In this document: piece after piece, positions 16,041 to 22,960 of the stretch
Layout: every line of letters begins with the position of its first letter
Numbering within the stretch: position 1 is the first letter of the stretch
Assembly (NCBI GenBank): GCA_036266155.1
Contig: DATANR010000158.1
Coordinates: forward strand, 1-22,960
Direction: 5' to 3'
Origin: SIAJ01 sp036266155
GTDB lineage: Bacteria; Planctomycetota; Planctomycetia; Gemmatales; Gemmataceae
DNA: 22,960 nucleotides
Position numbers and translations under genes: made by a program
Notes under the pieces: model-generated
Told to the model about the DNA's origin: nothing
The model's database searches: none
Seen by the model: only the letters and a program-made list of their open reading frames with translations

Positions 16041-16319
16041 TTGAGAGGGAGCAGTAAACAAACTATGAACGCAGGTCTACTTGGCGCTGGGCAGGGCAAA
16101 GGGGATGCGGAGTTATTGACCCTAGCGGAGGCATCCGCTTTATTGCGGCTGTCCCGGAACACAGTATACAAACTCTGCCGCGAGACCTCACTCCCGGCAC
16201 GGAAAGTGGGACGACAGTGGAGAGTGAGGCGTGGCGACCTAATTCGGTGGCTCGCGCGATCGGGCGCGCTACCGCGAGTCCGGCCGCTGGCGGCCGACGA
16301 CACATTGGCCCAGTGGTGA
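16041..16319 (+). CDS. Excisionase-family HTH DNA-binding protein
   Basis: 92 aa from TTG 16041, which has GGAGG five bases before it; ATG 16065 gives 84 aa but has a poorly placed ribosome site. The core LTLAEASALLRLSRNTVYKL, then LPARKVGRQWRVRRGDLIRW, is the MerR-like winged helix of excisionase/HTH-17 proteins. It is probably a transcription regulator of its own operon and perhaps of the divergent synthetase gene. As it sits within an integrative element it could alternatively be a true excision factor, but the integrase is 6 kb away. Confidence 0.8.
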   Translation: MRGSSKQTMNAGLLGAGQGKGDAELLTLAEASALLRLSRNTVYKLCRETSLPARKVGRQWRVRRGDLIRWLARSGALPRVRPLAADDTLAQW

Positions 16320-16355
16320 CCTCGCCGCTGCCCACTTTTATTGGAGGATTGTTTG

Positions 16356-17090
16356 GTGACGACAGCGCAGATAACCGCTCTGATTGAGCGGTTCAGGTTC
16401 GGACCGGTGTCCGACACAAGTACATCGGCACCGGCCTTTGACTCGGACGAGTTCGTGCGGGACCTGCTAGAGCACCTGCCGGCTGTGCTCCAAGACGAGT
16501 GTTGGCAAGAGTCCGACCGGTTGGCTCGGCTACTCGCCGCTGTGCGCTGGATATTCCGAGCCGTTCAGGGGGCGGGGAGGTGGCCAGTCGGCCAGCCGGA
16601 GGGCGTGTTTGCTGCCCTCGTCGCCAGGGCCTGCGACTTGGCTCCCAATTGGGGCGAGCGGGGATCGAAGGAACTTTCAGGATTGCTAGAAGTCCTCCGT
16701 GTCATGCTCGCAGAGTGCGGAACCAAGGATCGAGTCGCCGAGCCTTTATTCCGGGATGCACAACGGGAACTCGTCGAGTTGTTGCGTGGAGCTATCTCGC
16801 GAGACGCACCGAACTTCTTTGAACGGCAAGCGAGGGCGTTCGGGGTATATTCCCCGGACCGCCCGCGAGCGATTCCAATCGCGCTCTTGCTGTCCGCCAA
16901 TTACGGACTGATCATCGATGTGCGGCAGCGGCTTGCAGTCGTTGAAACCCTGCGGAAGCTAAGCACTGATAAGGTCGAAGGCTACGACAACCCGTTCATC
17001 AAGGATTTGATTTTCATTTTCGACCGGATGCATATGTCGCGGCTTGAGGGTCTTTTTATGCAGACCGGGGCGGACGACAGTGTCCGCTGA
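16356..17090 (+). CDS. Protein of unknown function in the six-gene operon
   Basis: 244 aa from GTG 16356, with GGAGG eight bases upstream. I do not recognise it. It reads as an all-helical, soluble, acidic protein (RDLLEHLPAVLQDECWQESD; FAALVARACDLAPNWGERG; LREL-type helices near the end), with no metal or nucleotide motif and no membrane segment. It lies 36 bp after the HTH gene and 31 bp before the ParA-like gene. Its position suggests an adaptor or partner of the ParA-like ATPase, as parB-like or other partner genes often occupy this place, but no ParB or HTH signature is visible. Confidence 0.7.
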   Translation: MTTAQITALIERFRFGPVSDTSTSAPAFDSDEFVRDLLEHLPAVLQDECWQESDRLARLLAAVRWIFRAVQGAGRWPVGQPEGVFAALVARACDLAPNWGERGSKELSGLLEVLRVMLAECGTKDRVAEPLFRDAQRELVELLRGAISRDAPNFFERQARAFGVYSPDRPRAIPIALLLSANYGLIIDVRQRLAVVETLRKLSTDKVEGYDNPFIKDLIFIFDRMHMSRLEGLFMQTGADDSVR

Positions 17091-17121
17091 CCCCGGCCCA
17101 AACGCGCAGCCTGGAGTGCCC

Positions 17122-18417
17122 ATGCTCGTACCCCCACAAGGCCCATCCCCGCGGGTGATTCTCGCCCTGTCCCGCAAAGGCGGAGTCGGCAAGACCAGTG
17201 TACTGCTGAGTGCCGCGATCCAACTAGCGGACCAGGGTCGCAGGGTCGCGTATGTGGACCTCGACACACAGGGCACTCACCTTAGCCAGTTCTTGCCCCT
17301 CGACCAGGACATGCAACCAGTGCCGGGAATGAACGGGGATACTGAGTACAAGTTTTGCAAGGATACGTTCATCCGGGCGGCCCGAAAACAGAGCGGTGCC
17401 GGCTGCCCGATTCCAGAGTATGGCTATCGGCCGGCCGTCCAGTGGCACATGACTAACGTCGGCCGGCCGAAGGGGTACGTATTCCCGTTCGGTGAGATGG
17501 TTGCACGGCTGGCAATCGGCTCATCATTCAGGGAGAAATGCGGTGCTCATCGCCTCCGGGTCAAGCGGGTCGTCGAGAACCTAGGCTTGTTCCTCTGCTC
17601 GTGCTACCTGTCCGACCTCGACCGGTTGAATGAAATGCAGCTGTCGGCCGATGGGCAAGAGCAGTACCGTAATCGGCTCTCGGCAATGATCGACGAGTTC
17701 AGCCGGGAGGGATTCGAATACGTCCTGATCGACAACTCCCCCGGGCTGAGCTTGTCGGGGGCGAACACTTTTGCTTGGGCGCTGGAGTGGCTGCACGGGG
17801 GGGCGAAGCGGGAGGTATACCCCTGGATCCTTTCACACGCCAGTTGGTGGGAGCAGGGGCTGATCTTCTATGAGACAAATGTTTACAACCACGTCCTGAT
17901 CAAATCCTTTCCAACGGTCATTGTCAACCGGGTTTTCAAGTCGTGGCTCGGGTTTGCCGAGTTCAGCCCAGGTACTCGAGTTCCGCTCAACGGTGCCAAC
18001 CGAGGGTTGGTCAAGAGGATGGCGGCGGAGGCGCTGATCCTGCCGCTCTGGCTGAATGCCAGTAGCGTCATTCAGGACGACTCATCACTCGAGAAGTTCA
18101 TCCCGAACGAGCTTTCCCTGGTGGTTCTTGGGGACGACCCAGAGGTTCGCAACTCGATGGTCCGGCCGCAGGACGATCAGCCGATCGAACGTGCGTCGGG
18201 TCGGTCGGTGACCGAGGATCTGGACGAGTTTGAAGGACAGGACGAGTCGGCGGAAAGGTTCCATCTGATGACCACCAAGTTCCTCCGCGGGTTCCTCCTC
18301 CCAGCCATTGGTTTGACGTCCGACCCGTTCGACAACCGGTCGCTAAACACTCAGTTCCACGCGCAAGTCCGTACAGCTCTGATCGAACCAATGCTGGCGC
18401 CCGACGGGGCGCGATAG
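17122..18417 (+). CDS. ParA/MinD-like P-loop ATPase
   Basis: 431 aa from ATG 17122 with GGAG five bases upstream; the frame is open further up, including a GTG at 17080. A deviant Walker A, KGGVGKT (19-25), is followed by VAYVDLDTQG (D46, D48) and Walker B VLIDNSPG (D204), the signature of the SIMIBI ParA/MinD class, which dimerises on ATP and binds DNA or membrane. It is longer than ParA (about 260 aa), with a roughly 150-residue insertion between Walker A and Walker B regions and a C-terminal extension. No parB or parS is next to it, so plasmid partition is not the obvious role. It may organise or switch the cluster's enzymes. Confidence 0.85.
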   Translation: MLVPPQGPSPRVILALSRKGGVGKTSVLLSAAIQLADQGRRVAYVDLDTQGTHLSQFLPLDQDMQPVPGMNGDTEYKFCKDTFIRAARKQSGAGCPIPEYGYRPAVQWHMTNVGRPKGYVFPFGEMVARLAIGSSFREKCGAHRLRVKRVVENLGLFLCSCYLSDLDRLNEMQLSADGQEQYRNRLSAMIDEFSREGFEYVLIDNSPGLSLSGANTFAWALEWLHGGAKREVYPWILSHASWWEQGLIFYETNVYNHVLIKSFPTVIVNRVFKSWLGFAEFSPGTRVPLNGANRGLVKRMAAEALILPLWLNASSVIQDDSSLEKFIPNELSLVVLGDDPEVRNSMVRPQDDQPIERASGRSVTEDLDEFEGQDESAERFHLMTTKFLRGFLLPAIGLTSDPFDNRSLNTQFHAQVRTALIEPMLAPDGAR

Positions 18418-18426
18418 GGGGCTGCT

Positions 18427-19374
18427 GTGGGAAGCGCTGCGCTCCGCCGCCTGACCGTGTTCTTTGCCACGGATCTGCACGGGTCGGAACGCTGCTTTCG
18501 GAAGTTCCTCGCCGCTGCCCGTGTGTACGAGGCCGACGCGCTGATCCTCGGCGGTGACCTGATCGGTAAGGAGGTGGTGCCCATCCGGCGACGGGCTGGT
18601 GGGTGGTCCGAAGGCTGGTCAGCCGGCGCATGGGTCCGACTAGATGGAGAGTCGGCGGTGACTGCGTTCGCCGCCACCGCCGCCGATCGGGGAGCGTACG
18701 CGGTCGTGACTGACGACGCGATCTCGGCGGGTGCCGGACTGGAGGTCGCGCTCGCCGGTGCGGCTGGCGCCCGACTGGCTGGCTGGGTCGCCACCGCCCG
18801 CGACCGGCTGCCTGCCAAGACCGCGTTAGTCGTCATTCCCGGCAACGACGACCCGCCATTCGTCGACGAGATTTTAGTTTCCGAACGGATACTAGCCGCG
18901 GACGGCAAGGTGGTGGTAATCGGTGGGGGGTACCAAGTTGCAGGGCTGGGGTGCTCGACTGCGACCCCGTGGCACACGCACCGCGAATACACCGAGGATG
19001 AGATCGCGGTCCGGCTTGCAACTACGCTGGCCATGGCAGACCCGATTGCCCCGCTGATCCTGGACGTCCATGTCCCGCCATACGGGATCGGTCTGGATGA
19101 GTGTCCGGCGCTGGATGAGCACCTTCGACCCCAGATCGGGATCGGAGGTGTGCGGACGGCCGCGGTCGGCAGTATAGCGGTCCGAGACGCCGTGCTCCGT
19201 TACCGCCCAGTGTTGGGTTTGTTCGGACACATCCATGAGGCGAGGGGTGTAGCCCGGTTGGGCGGCACGTTGTGCGGCAACCCTGGGAGCGACTTCACGC
19301 ATGGCCGGCTTCTCGGGCTATTGGTCGTCCTCCAGGGATCCGTGGTCGTCGACTGGCTGCTGACGGAGGGGTAA
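18427..19374 (+). CDS. Calcineurin-like metallophosphoesterase
   Basis: 315 aa from GTG 18427, after a GGGGG-rich ribosome site. Metal ligands in order: ATDLHG (D16, H18), GGDLIG (D44), PGNDDP (N140, D141), DVHVPP (H215), GHIHE (H268, H270), then GNPGS. The usual GNHD is GNDD here, and about 95 residues separate GGD from GND, longer than in small family members. It should hydrolyse a phosphoester, possibly a nucleotide; the substrate is unknown. It is 9 bp from the ParA-like gene and 24 bp from the permease gene. Confidence 0.85.
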   Translation: MGSAALRRLTVFFATDLHGSERCFRKFLAAARVYEADALILGGDLIGKEVVPIRRRAGGWSEGWSAGAWVRLDGESAVTAFAATAADRGAYAVVTDDAISAGAGLEVALAGAAGARLAGWVATARDRLPAKTALVVIPGNDDPPFVDEILVSERILAADGKVVVIGGGYQVAGLGCSTATPWHTHREYTEDEIAVRLATTLAMADPIAPLILDVHVPPYGIGLDECPALDEHLRPQIGIGGVRTAAVGSIAVRDAVLRYRPVLGLFGHIHEARGVARLGGTLCGNPGSDFTHGRLLGLLVVLQGSVVVDWLLTEG

Positions 19375-19398
19375 GTAGTCTCGAGGAGGTCGATACCG

Positions 19399-21000
19399 AT
19401 GCATGCGTCCGAAAATGCTGAGCCGGAGGTATTCCTCCGGAAGTCGTCCGGGCTGGTCAAGAGTGCCGGTCCGTTCGACGTTTTCCTGTTCAACTTTGGG
19501 CTGTGCAGCGTTGGGATCGCCGTAACACTTGCGTACGGGTCGGTCCCTGGCAACTACCCTGGGGCGAACATACCGCTGTCAGTCCTGCTCGCTGGCCTAT
19601 GCATGGCGGCGATCGCCTGGGGGTTCTGGTGTTGGAGTGTCGTAATTCCGCGGTCAGGCGGGGTGTACGCATTCATCAGCCGCAGCCTCTCCCCCGGGCT
19701 GGGCTTCTCAATCAGCTTTGTCGATACTTTCACTTGGCTGTTCTACAACGCACTTGCGGCGTCCTTCCTTACCACCATCGGCATCGGGCCAGGCCTGTAC
19801 GCGGTCGGGCACCTGACCGGCTCCCCCGGTCTTAAGGACCTGGCAATCGCGTTTCAGCAGCCAGGGGCGCAGCTGGCCGTTGGGACGGCGGCCATCGCGA
19901 CATCGAGCGGAATTCTGATACTCGGGCTAAAGGCGTTCTTCCGGGTGCAGGTAGTCATTTTTGCAGCCGCAGTCGTCGGCACTTTGGCGGCGGTGGCGAT
20001 CCTCGGCGCCGCCGACCACCGGGTGTTTGTGGACAAGTTCGACGCCGCTCTAGCGGCCGAGTCTGGAGATGTCCCATCTCAACAGGTTCTCGCGGCCGCC
20101 CCGCCGCCCGAGGCTCTGGAATTCTCGTTTTCGGCCACCTGCCTCGCCATCGTCTGGCCAATGCTGTCGTTCGTTGGAAGCATCTTCTCCGTCAACATCG
20201 GTGGGGAAGTCCGGAATTCCCGGCGGTCGCAGCTTATCGGGATGTTTGGTGCGATCGCCGCGGCCGCCACAGTCATGGCAGTGCTGGCGATGCTGGCGGA
20301 CCGGGTGTTCAGCCCGAGATTCCAGGCCGGGCTGGTCCTTGGAAGCGGAAGAGACGAAGTCCGACTCCCACTCACCCCTTCCTTCTCCCTGCTGACCGCC
20401 ATCACTGCAGAGGGAGCGATTGCGGCGAGTCTGGTCTGTATTGGGTTCTTCGCCTGGGCGTTCTTTTGGCTCCCGGCAACAATGATGTACGCCACTCGTG
20501 CGGTAATCGCTTGGTCTTTTGACCGGCTCGCCCCAGCCAGTCTTGGGTACGTCCACCCCACTCGGCATACCCCGGTCAATGCGATCCTTGCAGTCGCGGC
20601 AGTCAACTGGTTGTTCCTTGTCCTTTACTTGTACACCCCGTTTTTCGGGTCACTTGTGTTGGTATTGGCCGCTATGTTCGCCTGGCTACCGACCATGGTC
20701 GGGGCCGCCGCATTCCCGTTTCTCCGCCCGGATATGTACCGGCGGAGCGCCCTAGGAAACGTGCGATTGCTTGGCATGCCGATTATGACAGTCGCTGGGA
20801 CGGTGGGGTTGTTGGGAGTGGTGGCCCTCACCGTGATGCTTTGGAATGACCCGCTTGCTGCGGGGCACAGCCCAGCCTCCCTTGGGACGATCGCCACCGT
20901 TTTCGCTGTCGGGGCCGCGTGGTACTGGATTGCCCGCCGAGTCCGTCGCCGACGAGGCATCGCCATCGACAAGGCATTCACCGAACTTCCGATCGAGTGA
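19399..21000 (+). CDS. APC-family amino acid permease
   Basis: 533 aa from ATG 19399, with AGGAGG nine bases upstream. About 12 hydrophobic segments are visible. Family marks are GGVYAFISR near residue 90, VNIGGEVRNSRRS in the middle, and DRLAPASLGYVHPTRHTPVN, which matches the conserved loop of APC permeases. It should be an inner-membrane importer or antiporter for an amino acid or polyamine. Its place beside a synthetase-like enzyme suggests the cargo is the amino acid that enzyme activates; that link is inferred. A hydrophilic loop of about 50 residues near 210-240 is longer than usual. Confidence 0.88.
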   Translation: MHASENAEPEVFLRKSSGLVKSAGPFDVFLFNFGLCSVGIAVTLAYGSVPGNYPGANIPLSVLLAGLCMAAIAWGFWCWSVVIPRSGGVYAFISRSLSPGLGFSISFVDTFTWLFYNALAASFLTTIGIGPGLYAVGHLTGSPGLKDLAIAFQQPGAQLAVGTAAIATSSGILILGLKAFFRVQVVIFAAAVVGTLAAVAILGAADHRVFVDKFDAALAAESGDVPSQQVLAAAPPPEALEFSFSATCLAIVWPMLSFVGSIFSVNIGGEVRNSRRSQLIGMFGAIAAAATVMAVLAMLADRVFSPRFQAGLVLGSGRDEVRLPLTPSFSLLTAITAEGAIAASLVCIGFFAWAFFWLPATMMYATRAVIAWSFDRLAPASLGYVHPTRHTPVNAILAVAAVNWLFLVLYLYTPFFGSLVLVLAAMFAWLPTMVGAAAFPFLRPDMYRRSALGNVRLLGMPIMTVAGTVGLLGVVALTVMLWNDPLAAGHSPASLGTIATVFAVGAAWYWIARRVRRRRGIAIDKAFTELPIE

Positions 21001-21012
21001 TCCCGAGCAGCC

Positions 21013-21819
21013 ATGCATCCCGCGGAAGCTGTCGGCTTCGGCCGCAAATTGGTGAACGCTGCGGCCTGCCGGGGCGTCGACCTCCGGATGATTGGGTCGG
21101 CGGCCTTATACGCTCGCTGCAGCTCCGCGCGTGCCTTCATCCCAGAGTCTTTTCGCGATTGCAAGGACGTCGATTTCATCGCGCGCGCCTCAGATGCTTC
21201 CCTGCTCGAACCTCTGTTCAAAAGCGAATTCGGATACATCCCGGACCGCGGGCTTACGATCGCAACTGAGGGCCAGAGGTGGACCCTTATGAGCCACTCG
21301 TCGCCAATCACCGTTGACGTGTTTTTTGATGCCATCCATTTCACGCATCGGCTGGACCTCCGCCACCGCCTGCCCGTAGGGGAGGTGACGGTGTCCGCGG
21401 CGGACCTGCTGCTCAGTAAGTTGCAGTACCTCCGTCCCAGGGCAGACGATCTCCAGCAGATGGCTCTGTTGGTTGCGTGCCATGACTTGACTGGAGATGA
21501 CGAAGGCCTCAACATGCGCCGGGTCTGTGACGTCTTGAGCGCCTCGTGGGGGTACTGCTACACGGCGGAACTCGGGCTTAAGCAGGTGATCCAATTTGTT
21601 ACCGACTACGATCAACACAGCGAATATTTGGGCCCGCATTTGCCAACTGTTACGGGGAGGCATCCGGACCCCGGCGACAAGCGGACCGTTATCTGTCGGT
21701 TGGAGGCAATCTTGTCCAAGGTACGCGCACACCCAAAGACGTGGCGATGGAAGCTGAGGTCCCTTGTCGGAACTTGGTTGAAGTGGTACGACGACGTTGA
21801 AGACCCAACCACATTCTAA
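21013..21819 (+). CDS. Nucleotidyltransferase-fold protein
   Basis: 268 aa from ATG 21013, 12 bp after the permease stop. It shows the polymerase-beta-like pattern: MIGSAAL (G28, S29), CKDVDFIA (D52, D54) and a third acidic residue in ITVDVFFD (D102). The distance from GS to DVDF is long, as in AbiEii/MNT-like members. All three carboxylates are kept, so catalysis is plausible, for example NMP transfer to a protein, RNA or small molecule. It is the last gene of the operon. No antitoxin partner of the AbiEi type is next to it. Confidence 0.7.
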   Translation: MHPAEAVGFGRKLVNAAACRGVDLRMIGSAALYARCSSARAFIPESFRDCKDVDFIARASDASLLEPLFKSEFGYIPDRGLTIATEGQRWTLMSHSSPITVDVFFDAIHFTHRLDLRHRLPVGEVTVSAADLLLSKLQYLRPRADDLQQMALLVACHDLTGDDEGLNMRRVCDVLSASWGYCYTAELGLKQVIQFVTDYDQHSEYLGPHLPTVTGRHPDPGDKRTVICRLEAILSKVRAHPKTWRWKLRSLVGTWLKWYDDVEDPTTF

Positions 21820-22189
21820 CTTAGTGGGAAATCTGATCGATAACGGCGAGAGGATGTCGTTCTGGCAACCTATGTTGTGCACGAGCACTTCCAGCCCAGG
21901 TGGGCCTAGGGCGACTTCGGGGGGCTGCGGGTGTAGGCCACCTAGTTCGAGGCATAGAGCCAACACAAACGGTTGATTGACGGCCCACTACACCAACGCT
22001 CCACTGGTTCGCCACGCCAGGGCAAGCCGGCTTCCGGCATTGACTGTTTCGGTCACCCCGCCCGAGGCGTCGATCGTCCGGAGACTTGAAAAGTCGTCAC
22101 GCCTTGTCGACCTTTGTGTCCGTGGCGGCGTGCCATAACCTCCGCCACGGAGCAGCGACGTTCGCGAGCCGGACGGGCGAAGTCTGGCA
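21820..22189. other. Gene-free region after the operon with inverted repeats
   Basis: No convincing gene. AGGTGGGCCTA (21898-21908) pairs with TAGGCCACCT (21934-21943) with one bulge and could end the operon transcript. A perfect 9-bp inverted repeat CCGTGGCGG/CCGCCACGG with a 13-base loop lies at 22120-22150. Confidence 0.4.
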
Positions 22190-22212
22190 GTGCCAGAGAA
22201 CGTGCCAGAGAA
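22190..22212 (+). repeat. Tandem arm-type repeats, left pair
   Basis: GTGCCAGAGAA occurs at 22190-22200 and 22202-22212, a 12-bp period. The related pair 241 bp away lies on the other side of the tRNA-like core, as expected for integrase arm sites. Confidence 0.55.
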
Positions 22213-22287
22213 TTGGTACAAAACATTGGAAATGGCGGTAGGATATGGAAGAGAATTGCCGCGTCGGAGCGGCCCGCAATTGACAAG

Positions 22288-22311
22288 AACCCTCTCTTTT
22301 TCAGGGGTTTT
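22288..22311 (+). terminator. Possible terminator upstream of the att core
   Basis: AACCC (22288-22292) pairs with GGGTT (22305-22309), followed by T residues. The stem is short. Confidence 0.35.
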
Positions 22312-22336
22312 GGGCGAGAACGGTCGGCGACAACTA

Positions 22337-22383
<47 letters not shown>

Positions 22384-22419
22384 CTTGCTACATAAGGACT
22401 TACGTCAACTCAAAAATGG

Positions 22420-22454
22420 TCTCTGACGCGTTGTCAGAGATAGTGTCAGAGATA
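22420..22454 (+). repeat. Tandem and inverted arm-type repeats, right pair
   Basis: TTGTCAGAGATA (22431-22442) and GTGTCAGAGATA (22443-22454) repeat with a 12-bp period. An inverted copy TCTCTGAC (22420-22427) makes a perfect 7-bp hairpin with the first. The sequence matches the left pair (GTGYCAGAGA). Confidence 0.55.
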
Positions 22455-22488
22455 AACCCCAAAAAAGACTGCCACCTTCGGGGGTTTT
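22455..22488 (+). terminator. Possible terminator before the integrase
   Basis: AACCCC (22455-22460) pairs with GGGGTT (22481-22486) across a 20-base loop, ending in TTTT. It could shield the integrase gene from upstream transcription. Confidence 0.4.
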
Positions 22489-22528
22489 GCGGACCTTCGG
22501 CCCACCGGTGTACCCGGAGGTCCCGCTC

Positions 22529-22960
22529 GTGCAACGCTATCCCCAACCATTCTTTCGTCGAAAACGTCAGCGTTGGTGCGTCCAGTTCAACGGCAAGCAA
22601 ATCAATCTCGGTCCCGATCGCGACGAGGCATTCCGCCTGTACCACGAATTGCTGGGCACGGCGTCGAAGTCCCTTGCTCGCCAAAGTGAGGTTGCCGAGT
22701 GCGAGGCCGTCGTCGCCCTGATCGACACGTTTCTCGAATGGTGCCAAAAGCACAAGGCGAAGCGGACGTACGACTGGTACATCGAACGAACCACGTCCTT
22801 CGCCCAAACGCTTCCCGCCGACATCACCGTCGATCAGCTGAAACCGTTTCATGTTCAAGAGTGGGTCGACGCCCACGTTGATTGGGCACCGGGACAAGTA
22901 CGCGGCTGCATCACCGCGATCCAACGCGTGTTCAATTGGGCGGTGAAGCAGGGTCGCATT
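22529..22960 (+). CDS. int: Tyrosine site-specific integrase, N-terminal part
   Basis: 144 codons are open to the window edge. It starts at GTG 22529 with GGAGG eight bases before. The N-terminus (PFFRRKRQRWCVQFNGKQIN) is an arm-binding-type domain. A core-binding SAM-like domain follows (FLEWCQKHKAKRTYDWYIER, then LKPFHVQEWVD and ITAIQRVFNWAVKQG). The catalytic domain is outside the window. Similar integrases are common in Gemmata-like genomes. It sits 145 bp from a tRNA-like core flanked by repeats that are likely its arm sites, so it probably catalyses integration and excision of this element or of a tandem neighbour. Confidence 0.88.
   Translation, partial: MQRYPQPFFRRKRQRWCVQFNGKQINLGPDRDEAFRLYHELLGTASKSLARQSEVAECEAVVALIDTFLEWCQKHKAKRTYDWYIERTTSFAQTLPADITVDQLKPFHVQEWVDAHVDWAPGQVRGCITAIQRVFNWAVKQGRI

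Noticed and set aside
21988..22286. Minus-strand frames that look like an integrase tail (NSLARSLALPDF)
   Set aside because: The resemblance rests on the 12-bp repeats read in translation; no catalytic motif or full gene is present.

Overview
The window looks like accessory DNA from a planctomycete, probably a Gemmata-like member of Gemmataceae. The clues are a GC-rich genome, an ECF-type sigma factor coupled to a membrane Ser/Thr kinase with HRDLKPQN and DWG motifs, a Gemmata-style integrase, and small proteins of types I associate with that group. This placement is inference; there is no rRNA or housekeeping gene.

Layout. (1) 1-2586, minus strand: sigma factor and the kinase it is translationally coupled to (kinase cut by the window edge). 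(2) About 2660-4160: an IS91-family HUH transposase with a nested inverted repeat at its 3' side and the last 39 codons of a tyrosine recombinase at its 5' side. (3) 4452-9893: a plasmid or integrative-element replication module, with a replication-relaxation protein, a CHC2/TOPRIM primase, a gene-free stretch with stem-loops, an AT-rich segment and three 18-bp iterons, a RepA-like initiator, and an HTH/coiled-coil protein with operator-like repeats upstream. (4) 9893-11336: decayed cargo, comprising a frameshifted small gene, an N-terminally truncated and frameshifted phosphorothioate-type McrA HNH endonuclease, and a small gene fused to its stump. (5) 11685-21819: the most interesting part. 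A 1043-aa protein with an apparent PfkB-like N-terminus and an AAA+ C-terminus faces a convergent asparaginyl-tRNA-synthetase-like protein that lacks the anticodon domain. Divergent from the latter is a tight six-gene operon: excisionase-type HTH, unknown 244-aa protein, ParA/MinD-like ATPase, calcineurin-like phosphoesterase, APC amino-acid permease, and nucleotidyltransferase-fold protein. (6) 21820-22960: an attachment-site region with a tRNA-Asp-like 3' half flanked by two pairs of 12-bp-spaced repeats, then the start of a tyrosine integrase that runs off the window.

Working together: regions 3 and 6 supply replication and integration, which suggests an integrative element or integrated plasmid. 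Region 5 is intact beside decayed cargo, so it looks like a maintained payload. Its enzymes (amino-acid activation, possible small-molecule kinase, phosphoesterase, nucleotidyltransferase, amino-acid transport, two P-loop ATPases) suggest an amino-acid or nucleotide-derived signalling, defence or modification system. I do not recognise it as a named system.
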